Source: JALZAA01 sp035316005 (GTDB taxonomy: Bacteria > Actinomycetota > Acidimicrobiia > IMCC26256 > JACDBD01). From it: a stretch of DNA of 8,460 bases. Location of the stretch: assembly GCA_035316005.1 (NCBI GenBank), contig DATFXK010000142.1, positions 1-8,460 of the forward strand, given 5' to 3'. The position numbers were made by a program, and so were the translations under genes. Shown one piece after another: positions 1 to 4,833 of this stretch. The stretch's first letter is position 1. Each line of letters opens with the position of its first letter. The notes under the pieces were generated by a model. The model did no database searches and was not told the DNA's origin. It saw only the letters and a program-made list of their open reading frames with translations.

Positions 1-1083
1 GCGGCGGGATGGGTCGCCCGCCGTTCGGCTCGGCCCGGGCCCCTGCTCGGGGTGCTGGGCGGCGTGCTCGTGGCCGTGGCGGGCTGGCTGCTCCCGCAAG
101 GCGACGTGGCGCCCACCACCGTGCTCCTCGGCATCGGCCTCGGTGTCGGCGTCGGGCTGGCGGGCGCCCGGGTCGGCGCGCTGCGCGGCGGTGAGGCGAT
201 CGGCGGCGCGATCCTCGGCATCGCGATCCTCGCCGCGCTCGTCGCGGTCGACGGCGTGCACGGGACGGCGTGGGCAGGCGTGATCGATGGTGTGGCCGTC
301 GCCGCCGTCGGTGTCGCCGGCGCGGTCGCCGGCGCCGCGCCGCGTCGTCGGGCGTCGGGCTCGGTGCGGGTGGTGGCAGCGGTGACCGCGGTGCTCGTCG
401 CAGGGGTGACGTTCTGGATCGGCGCCAACTCACCCACGGCGACGTGGTTCGGGTCGCAGGTCGCCCACGGCTCCCGCGACGTCCGCGAGGTCGCGATCAC
501 CTTCGACGACGGTCCCGACGACCCGTACACGCTGCGTATCGCCCGGATCCTCGACGAGCACGACGTCAAGGGAACGTTCTTCATGGTCGGCAAGGCGCTC
601 GACCGTCGCCCCGATATCGCCCGGACGTTGCGCGAGGACGGCCACCTGCTCGGCAACCACTCGTACCAGCACGACTCGTGGGGTTGGCTCGACCCCGGCT
701 ACCCCGAGCTCGAGCGGACGCAGCAGGCGTTCCGGCGCCGGCTGGGGGTCTGCCCGACCTTCTACCGCGCGCCCCACGGACAGCACACGCCGTTCCTGGC
801 GCACGTGGTCGGTGACCACGGCATGACCATGGTCGGATGGGAAGCGTCGGCCGGGGACTGGAAGACGAAGGACGCCCGGCTCGTCGCGCGGCGCATCCTC
901 GACGGCGTGAAGCCGGGCTCGATCATCCTTCTCCACGACGGCCTCGACGGGAGCGTGACCGCCGACCGGTCGGTCCTCGTACGTGCGGTCCCGTTGATCC
1001 TCGACGGGCTCGAGCGGCGGCACCTGAAGCCGGTCCGGCTCGACGCCATGCTCGGCAAGCGCGGCTACGGCGACCACTGCTGA
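1..1083 (+). CDS. Membrane-anchored polysaccharide deacetylase (NodB domain, CE4), 5' partial
   Basis: The reading frame is open to the first base, so the true start probably lies upstream; the GTG at 52 is only the first possible start inside the window. Counting codons from base 1, residues 15-143 hold about five Gly/Ala/Val-rich hydrophobic segments (roughly 15-32, 39-61, 67-86, 93-113, 122-142). They are followed by a NodB homology domain. Its motifs are visible: TFDDGPD (Asp169 likely base, Asp170 metal ligand), HSYQH (metal ligands His220 and His224), RAPHG (256-260) and LLHDG (catalytic His312). This is the complete metal-dependent carbohydrate-esterase family 4 set, so the enzyme should remove N- or O-acetyl groups from a cell-wall or surface glycan outside the membrane. 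The exact substrate cannot be told. The polytopic N-terminus is larger than the single anchor usual in this family. The gene converges on the GT2 gene and ends inside a shared hairpin. Confidence 0.93.
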   Translation, partial: AAGWVARRSARPGPLLGVLGGVLVAVAGWLLPQGDVAPTTVLLGIGLGVGVGLAGARVGALRGGEAIGGAILGIAILAALVAVDGVHGTAWAGVIDGVAVAAVGVAGAVAGAAPRRRASGSVRVVAAVTAVLVAGVTFWIGANSPTATWFGSQVAHGSRDVREVAITFDDGPDDPYTLRIARILDEHDVKGTFFMVGKALDRRPDIARTLREDGHLLGNHSYQHDSWGWLDPGYPELERTQQAFRRRLGVCPTFYRAPHGQHTPFLAHVVGDHGMTMVGWEASAGDWKTKDARLVARRILDGVKPGSIILLHDGLDGSVTADRSVLVRAVPLILDGLERRHLKPVRLDAMLGKRGYGDHC

Positions 1084-1098
1084 CGCGCGAGCGTCAGC
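1079..1098. terminator. Perfect 8-bp hairpin shared by two convergent genes
   Basis: Two 8-base arms, gctgacgc and gcgtcagc, flank the loop gcga (GNRA type). The TGA stop of the deacetylase (1081-1083) lies in the left arm. The TGA stop of the GT2 gene (1094-1096, minus strand) lies in the right arm. No T-tract follows on either side, so this would be a stem-only bidirectional terminator of the kind proposed in high-GC actinobacteria. The structure is seen directly; the terminator role is inferred. Confidence 0.65.
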
Positions 1099-1861
1099 GG
1101 CGAGAACGGCGGCGCCGACGACGCGACGCCCGGTACGCGGCCACCGGGATCATCGCGAGGTCGATGGCGGCGTCGATGAGCCTGGTGCGCGACCGGAAGA
1201 CCGGCACCGGGACCATCACGTCGTTGCGGACGCGGTACCCGAGCCGGCAGAGCACGACCGCCACCTCGACCGTCTCGCTGTACTTGTAGCCCTTGTAGTA
1301 GTCGAGGGCGTCGGCCAGCGCGGCGGCGCGGAAGATGCGGTAGCCGGACTCGACGTCACGCAGGCGGTGACCCGCCCACATGGACGCCCACGCGCTGACG
1401 ACCCAGTTGCCGAGGCGCTTGTAGGGCGGATACGTCGACAGGTCTCGCTGGACGATCAGGGCGTCCAGGTTGTCGGCGACGGCGATGTCGCGCAGCTCGT
1501 CGAGCACCCCGAGCTCGTGCTGCCCGTCGGCGTCGACCGTGTAGATGAGATCGTCCTCACCGATCTCACCGGTGGCCAAACGTTCGCGCAGGTCGGTGAA
1601 GGCGAGGTAGTACGCGGCGGACATGCCCCGGTTGTCGTCGAACGACAGCATCCACGCGTTGTCCTGCTCCGGCAGCCACTTCTCGACGACCTCGCGGGTG
1701 TTGTCGGTGGAGCCGTCGTCGACGACGACGAGCTCGTCCACGAGCGGGTACAGGCGCTCGAGGACGCCCTTGACCGTGGGCTCCTCGTTGTACGCGGGGA
1801 CGACGGCGATGCGTCGCGGCTTCGCACGAGGTCCTTGTTGATCGCGTCGCTGTTCGTTCAC
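1094..1861 (-). CDS. Family 2 glycosyltransferase, dolichol-/polyprenyl-phosphate mannosyltransferase-like
   Basis: A GT-A fold, inverting sugar transferase of 255 residues. Motifs are VVPAYNEE (20-27, nucleotide-sugar binding), VVVDDGSTDNT (45-55), the DXD-type motif VDADGQH (109-115) and the acceptor-side segment VESGYRIFRAAAL (170-182), typical of DPM1-like enzymes. The family moves mannose or glucose from a nucleotide sugar to a polyprenyl phosphate on the inner membrane face; the actual sugar is unknown. There is no multi-TM C-terminal domain. The protein ends in a hydrophobic helix (about 229-243) and then an Arg-rich tail (ASRRRRRRSRR), which suggests peripheral membrane binding. The GTG start at 1861 is supported by a GAGGG Shine-Dalgarno about 9 bases upstream. 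A TAGAGT hexamer (1901-1896) could be a -10 box, giving this gene its own promoter downstream of the Rpf-like gene. Confidence 0.9.
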   Translation of the reverse strand: MNEQRRDQQGPRAKPRRIAVVPAYNEEPTVKGVLERLYPLVDELVVVDDGSTDNTREVVEKWLPEQDNAWMLSFDDNRGMSAAYYLAFTDLRERLATGEIGEDDLIYTVDADGQHELGVLDELRDIAVADNLDALIVQRDLSTYPPYKRLGNWVVSAWASMWAGHRLRDVESGYRIFRAAALADALDYYKGYKYSETVEVAVVLCRLGYRVRNDVMVPVPVFRSRTRLIDAAIDLAMIPVAAYRASRRRRRRSRR

Positions 1862-1876
1862 GTGTGCCCGCCCTCG

Positions 1877-1900
1877 AGAGTCGTGATTTCAATGGACTCT
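1877..1900. promoter_or_regulatory. Inverted repeat in the leader of the GT2 gene
   Basis: agagtc (1877-1882) and gactct (1895-1900) form a perfect 6-bp inverted repeat with a 12-base AT-richer centre. It lies 16-39 bases upstream of the GT2 start. The upstream arm overlaps a candidate -10 hexamer, TAGAGT on the minus strand (1901-1896), so it could be an operator or a short leader hairpin. Six base pairs can occur by chance. Confidence 0.3.
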
Positions 1901-1923
1901 ACGCGACGCAGCGTGGTTACACA

Positions 1924-1937
1924 GGGTCTCGAGTCCC
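1924..1937. terminator. Near-perfect palindrome at the Rpf-like gene's stop
   Basis: gggtctcgagtccc is a 14-base palindrome with one mismatched pair, centred on ctcgag. It begins at the last base of the TAG stop of the Rpf-like gene (1939-1937) and runs just downstream of it. No T-tract follows, and there is almost no loop. It could be a weak terminator or a protein-binding site between the Rpf-like and GT2 genes. Confidence 0.3.
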
Positions 1938-2896
1938 TAGCAGCGACCCCCCCAGGGGCTATTGCCCTTCCATTCGTACAGCGTCCAGGCCATGTCGTCC
2001 TGGTCGTATTCGGACGCGTTGCGCGGGTCGACGCCGACGAGCTCGCCCCGGCCGGCATGGCTTGCGGTCGCGTTCCACGTGCTCTGGGTGAACTGGTACG
2101 CGCCGTAGTACGGCCCCGACGGGTTGTAGGCCTGGTAGTTGCCGTGGCTCTCGATCCCGCGCGTGCACACGAGGAACGGGTCGTTGTGATGGGGATGCTC
2201 GCCGGGGCTGGGTACGTAGTTGCCCAGGTTGAGGCTCGCGGCGGATGGCGCGCCGGCGGCGGCACGGCGCTTGTTCTGCGCCGCGAGCAACTCGCCGTTC
2301 AGACGCTCCTCCTCGCCCTTGAGCTGGGCGACGAGATCCGCTTGCTGCGCCTGGGCGTCCTTCAGCTGGCGCTGGCGTCCCTGAAGACCGTCGCGCACCT
2401 TCCGGTACTGCCCGGCGGTGGTGTCGTCACGTGCGTTGAGGTAGTCGAGCAGGACGGTCCGGCGCGCCCCGTCCATCCCCGGCGCCTCGTCGCCGAGCAG
2501 CACCGCGATCGGCGTCCCGGAGCGCTTGTACGCCTCGATCGCCCGTACCTGGGCGTCGCTGCGCAGCACGGCGAATTGTTGCTCGAGGACCCCGATGCTC
2601 TGCGCGATCTGGGCGATCTCGGCGTCGACCTGTTGCGACTTGGCCAGCGCGTCGAGGTAGGCGCTGGCGGCCTGGTCTGCCTTGGCCTGGGCCTCGGCAA
2701 CGCCTTGATCGGAGCCCTGCTGCGCGCCGGCCGCGCTCGCCCCGACGACGGCGACGGCGACGCTCGCGGCCACCAGCAGCGCGCCGAGGCGCACACCAAT
2801 TCTCAGCGGCGCTGCGCGGCGATGCCGTCGACACCGGGCAGGACCGTAATCCCTCGTCGGTGTACGAACGGTCAGTGCCACGGCCCTCCGCCTCAT
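1937..2896 (-). CDS. Secreted coiled-coil protein with C-terminal Rpf-like transglycosylase domain
   Basis: Numbering is for the 319-residue ATG form. A hydrophobic signal segment (about 38-57) ends in ASAAGA|QQ. Two long helical, coiled-coil stretches follow (about 64-125 and 160-215, rich in Gln, Ala and Glu), joined by an EAYKRSGTPIAVLLG-type linker that recalls the PcsB/EnvC-type coiled coil. Residues 240-319 resemble the resuscitation-promoting-factor (transglycosylase-like) fold: CTRGIESHGNY with putative catalytic Glu249, then YYGAYQFTQSTW, and a final Cys that could pair with the Cys before the Glu. The family cleaves peptidoglycan glycan strands outside the cell. The ATG at 2896 has no convincing Shine-Dalgarno and gives an Arg-rich 34-residue extension. 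The GTG at 2794 (residue 35) would give an ideal short signal peptide (MRLGALLVAAS) and may be the real start. The gene lies between the GT2 and Ddn-type genes on the same strand, with 105 bases upstream. Confidence 0.88.
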   Translation of the reverse strand: MRRRAVALTVRTPTRDYGPARCRRHRRAAPLRIGVRLGALLVAASVAVAVVGASAAGAQQGSDQGVAEAQAKADQAASAYLDALAKSQQVDAEIAQIAQSIGVLEQQFAVLRSDAQVRAIEAYKRSGTPIAVLLGDEAPGMDGARRTVLLDYLNARDDTTAGQYRKVRDGLQGRQRQLKDAQAQQADLVAQLKGEEERLNGELLAAQNKRRAAAGAPSAASLNLGNYVPSPGEHPHHNDPFLVCTRGIESHGNYQAYNPSGPYYGAYQFTQSTWNATASHAGRGELVGVDPRNASEYDQDDMAWTLYEWKGNSPWGGRC

Positions 2897-2905
2897 AGCC
2901 GCGCG

Positions 2906-2924
2906 GCGATGCCATGGGCATCGC
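2906..2924. promoter_or_regulatory. Perfect 8-3-8 inverted repeat upstream of the Rpf-like gene
   Basis: gcgatgcc and ggcatcgc are perfect complements around the 3-base centre atg. The repeat starts 10 bases before the ATG at 2896 and 112 bases before the alternative GTG at 2794. It may be an operator or, if transcribed, a hairpin near the ribosome site. The rest of the 105-base gap (2897-3001) shows no recognisable riboswitch, including no clear ydaO (c-di-AMP) consensus, which controls some actinobacterial rpf genes. Confidence 0.4.
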
Positions 2925-2985
2925 TCGAATGCCCGGCACGCTAGTGGGAGCCCGCCGGCGCGTGCACGTCCTCGCCGGGGGGAAT

Positions 2986-2997
2986 GGGCGTTCGCCC
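2986..2997. terminator. Short GC hairpin after the Ddn-type gene
   Basis: gggcgttcgccc is self-complementary (4-5 bp stem, tiny loop). It begins 4 bases beyond the stop codon of the minus-strand Ddn-type gene and is flanked by G and C runs. It has no T-tract. It is a weak candidate for ending transcription before the Rpf-like gene. Confidence 0.25.
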
Positions 2998-3001
2998 CCG
3001 A

Positions 3002-3424
3002 TCAGACGGCGTCGGCGGGGTCGAGGTCTACCCGGATCGTGAGCAGGTCGGTCCCCACGGCCCGCACCATGAACCCGTTGACGGGCCTGCCGATCCGCTC
3101 CAGGCGGGCGCGGGGGTCGTCGTCCGGCAGCACGGTCGCGGTCCCGGTGCGCCAGCGCCGGCCGATCTTCACCCGTACCCGGGGGTCGGCCTCGAGGTTG
3201 CGGACGTAGCTGGCGCCGCGCCCGTGCTCGGCGACGATCCAGAGGGTGTCCCCGTCGAGCCCGTTCCCGACCGGGTTCTGCCTCGGCCGGCCCGTCTTCC
3301 GACCGGTGGTCTCGATCAGGACGTGCGTGGGCGGCACAAGCCCGAGCGCGAACAGCGCGCGCACAGGCGGGTTCAGCAGGTACTTCTGCGTGAGGCGGAC
3401 GGCGCGCGCTTTGGCCGAAAGCAC
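3002..3424 (-). CDS. Deazaflavin (F420)-dependent nitroreductase/quinone reductase family protein
   Basis: The protein has 140 residues from the GTG at 3424, close to the roughly 150 of mycobacterial Ddn. It shows the family signature ETTGRKTGRPRQNPV near residues 38-52, where F420 binding is expected, then GDTLWIVAEHGRGASYVRNLEADPRVRVKIG, spread over the split-barrel fold. The family uses reduced F420 to reduce quinones or other electrophiles, often at the membrane; the substrate here is unknown. It implies that the host makes F420. The frame stays open to a GTG at 3514, but that start would overlap the divergent MFS gene and leave no room for its promoter, and the extra 30 residues look unconserved. 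A TTGCAT / 18 / TTCGAT promoter would place the transcript start at or beside the GTG at 3424, so translation may be leaderless. Confidence 0.85.
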   Translation of the reverse strand: MLSAKARAVRLTQKYLLNPPVRALFALGLVPPTHVLIETTGRKTGRPRQNPVGNGLDGDTLWIVAEHGRGASYVRNLEADPRVRVKIGRRWRTGTATVLPDDDPRARLERIGRPVNGFMVRAVGTDLLTIRVDLDPADAV

Positions 3425-3430
3425 GGTCCT

Positions 3431-3460
3431 ATCGAAACCGCGCGGTTCGGAACCATGCAA
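3431..3460 (-). promoter_or_regulatory. Candidate promoter of the F420-dependent reductase gene
   Basis: On the minus strand, TTGCAT (3460-3455, -35 like) and TTCGAT (3436-3431, weak -10) are separated by 18 bases. Six bases after the -10 comes the GTG at 3424, consistent with leaderless transcription. The -10 matches TATAAT at only three positions, so this rests on spacing and position more than on sequence. Confidence 0.35.
3436..3454. promoter_or_regulatory. Two overlapping palindromes between divergent genes (putative operator)
   Basis: aaccgcgcggtt (3436-3447) is a perfect 12-base palindrome. ggttcggaacc (3444-3454) is a perfect 5-1-5 palindrome sharing the middle ggtt. The three half-sites (aacc, ggtt, aacc) almost exactly fill the spacer of the candidate reductase promoter and lie upstream of the MFS gene, where a regulator could control both divergent genes. 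No regulator gene is visible in the window. Confidence 0.5.
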
Positions 3461-3475
3461 GCGCCGCGAAGGCGC
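3461..3475. repeat. Small 5-5-5 inverted repeat
   Basis: gcgcc and ggcgc flank gcgaa just upstream of the candidate MFS -10 box. In GC-rich DNA, 5-bp arms are common by chance, so the role is uncertain. Confidence 0.2.
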
Positions 3476-3480
3476 GGACC

Positions 3481-3486
3481 TAGGGT
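3481..3486 (+). promoter_or_regulatory. Candidate -10 box (TAGGGT) of the MFS operon
   Basis: TAGGGT fits the actinobacterial TANNNT -10 pattern and lies 9 bases before the ATG at 3496, which would give an almost leaderless transcript. No good -35 is seen at 17-19 bases. The AGGG inside it could instead act as a Shine-Dalgarno for the ATG at 3496 (10-base spacing). Confidence 0.35.
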
Positions 3487-3495
3487 GATGTGACC

Positions 3496-4077
3496 ATGTC
3501 GCTTCGTCGGTCACGATCGCGTGATCCCCAGGCAGAGGAAGCCACCGAAGCGATCATCGAGGGGGACCTCGGATTCCGGCGCGGCACCGCACAGGCCGCG
3601 CTGCGCAACCGCGACTTCCGCATCTTCTGGGGCGGGACGTTCGCGTCGAACATAGGCACGTGGATGCAGAACGTGCTCCTCGGCGCGTTCGGCTACGAGC
3701 TCACCGGGTCGGCCGTCTTCGTGGGCATCCTCTTCTTCGCGCAGCTCGGGCCGCTGCTGTTCATGTCCACGGTGGGAGGCGTCCTCGCCGACGTCGTAGA
3801 CCGCCGCAAGCTCCTGATCATCACGCAGCTCGAGCAGCTCGTCCTGTCGTTCGTGCTCGCCGGCCTCGCCGCGACGAGCAATCCGTCACGCGTCGGCATC
3901 GTGGTGTGCGTCTTCGCGATCGGGGTCGGGAACTCGCTGAGCGCGCCGGCGATCGCGGCGATCCTGCCAACGCTCGTCCCGCGCGCGGATCTTCCGGGCG
4001 CGGTGTCGCTGCAATCGGTGCAGATGAATCTCTCGCGGGTCATCGGCCCCGCCATCGGCGCCGTGATCTACTCGTAG
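3496..4077 (+). CDS. N-terminal half of the split MFS exporter
   Basis: This is the part translated if the amber codon is obeyed: 193 residues with a charged 30-residue cytosolic N-terminus and about five and a half membrane helices, ending in VIYS. Such a product lacks half of the transporter and is unlikely to work alone. Confidence 0.6.
   Translation: MSLRRSRSRDPQAEEATEAIIEGDLGFRRGTAQAALRNRDFRIFWGGTFASNIGTWMQNVLLGAFGYELTGSAVFVGILFFAQLGPLLFMSTVGGVLADVVDRRKLLIITQLEQLVLSFVLAGLAATSNPSRVGIVVCVFAIGVGNSLSAPAIAAILPTLVPRADLPGAVSLQSVQMNLSRVIGPAIGAVIYS
4075..4077 (+). other. In-frame amber codon inside the MFS gene
   Basis: The context is tac tcg TAG ttc agc. One substitution would give a sense codon; for example TGG (Trp), TTG (Leu), TCG (Ser) or TAC (Tyr) would each be tolerable in a membrane helix. 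Confidence 0.85.
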
Positions 4078-4128
4078 TTCAGCGCCGCGCCCGTCTTCGC
4101 GATCAACGCCGGGACGTACCTCTTCGCC

Positions 4129-4824
4129 GTGGCCGGCGTGGTGTTCGCGCACTACCGGCAGTACGCCCCGGGTGAGGTGGAGGAGACCGGGCTGGCGCGG
4201 CTGCTCTCGGGGTTCCGGATCGCGGCGCGTGATCCGCTGATCCGCCGCATCCTCACCACGCTCGTGCTGTTCTCGTTCTTCTCGCTGACGTTCGTGGGCC
4301 TCATGCCTGCGATCGCGGCGGACAACTTCGGCATCCGACCCAAGAGCATCGAGTACGGCCTCCTGTACGCATCTTTCGGGCTGGGGGCGGCGTCGGGCGC
4401 GATCAGCGTCGGGACATTGTTCGCAGGCAGATCGAAGGCGCCAATCCCGCGCGTCGGGCTGGTCGTCTTTTCCGGCCTGCTCACCGTTTTCGCGCTGTTG
4501 CGGACGGACGCGCCGGCGTACCCGCTCGGCTTCGTGCTCGGCTACTTCTATTTCCTCGTGATCACGTCGCTCGCGACCGTGCTGCAGGAGAACGTCGACG
4601 ACTCGATCCGGGGACGGATCATGGCGTTATGGATCATGGGCTTCGGAGGCATCGTGCCCGTGGGGGTGCTGGTGGGCGGTTTCGTCGCCAACGCCACGAG
4701 TGTCACGCTGGTGCTGTTGATCGGCGCGGCCGCCGCGCTGCTGTTGGCGCCGTACGCCAAGCTGGACAAGCTCGTCACCTCGGCGGCGTCGTCGGAGTTG
4801 CCGGGGTCGTCGGGGTCGAGCTGA
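4129..4824 (+). CDS. C-terminal half of the split MFS exporter
   Basis: This is the same frame as the N-terminal half, with about six hydrophobic segments (for example ILTTLVLFSFFSLTFVGLM and GFVLGYFYFLVITSLATVL) and a Ser/Gly tail. The first possible start after the TAG is the GTG at 4129, with no Shine-Dalgarno before it, and 17 conserved-looking residues (4078-4128) would be lost. Independent translation is therefore unlikely. Confidence 0.5.
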   Translation: MAGVVFAHYRQYAPGEVEETGLARLLSGFRIAARDPLIRRILTTLVLFSFFSLTFVGLMPAIAADNFGIRPKSIEYGLLYASFGLGAASGAISVGTLFAGRSKAPIPRVGLVVFSGLLTVFALLRTDAPAYPLGFVLGYFYFLVITSLATVLQENVDDSIRGRIMALWIMGFGGIVPVGVLVGGFVANATSVTLVLLIGAAAALLLAPYAKLDKLVTSAASSELPGSSGSS

Positions 4825-4833
4825 GGGGGAGCG

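Larger units (their letters stand above)
3496..4824 (+). pseudogene. MFS exporter (MFS_3/EntS-like), interrupted by one in-frame TAG
   Basis: Read through the TAG at 4075-4077, this frame encodes 442 positions, the full size of a 12-helix MFS_3-type exporter. The N-terminal half shows LRNRDFRIFWGGTFASNIGTWMQ (TM1), motif A as GGVLADVVDRRK (94-105) and the amphipathic ALSLQS-like segment before RVIGPAIGAVIYS. The amber codon replaces residue 194, in helix 6. Directly after it, in the same frame, comes FSAAPVFAINAGTYLFAV, the expected continuation of that helix region in the family, and then the complete C-terminal six helices. The family exports small molecules such as siderophores or drugs, using the proton gradient. 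There is no frameshift and codon bias is the same on both sides, so the lesion is young, a sequencing error, or read through. The ATG at 3496 is preferred over the GTG at 3490 for spacing. The stop lies 9 bases before the acyl-CoA dehydrogenase, suggesting one operon. Confidence 0.88.

Noticed and set aside
1367..2944. A 525-codon open frame on the plus strand
   Set aside because: It lies antisense to the GT2 and Rpf-like genes, which have clear motifs. Its translation has no family motif and biased composition typical of a GC-rich shadow frame.
2897..3001. c-di-AMP (ydaO) riboswitch before the Rpf-like gene
   Set aside because: Such switches precede some actinobacterial rpf genes, but I could not find the conserved core in this 105-base gap.
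3425..3514. N-terminal extension of the F420 reductase to the GTG at 3514
   Set aside because: It would overlap the MFS start and remove the shared promoter region, and the added residues do not resemble the family N-terminus. It is not fully excluded.
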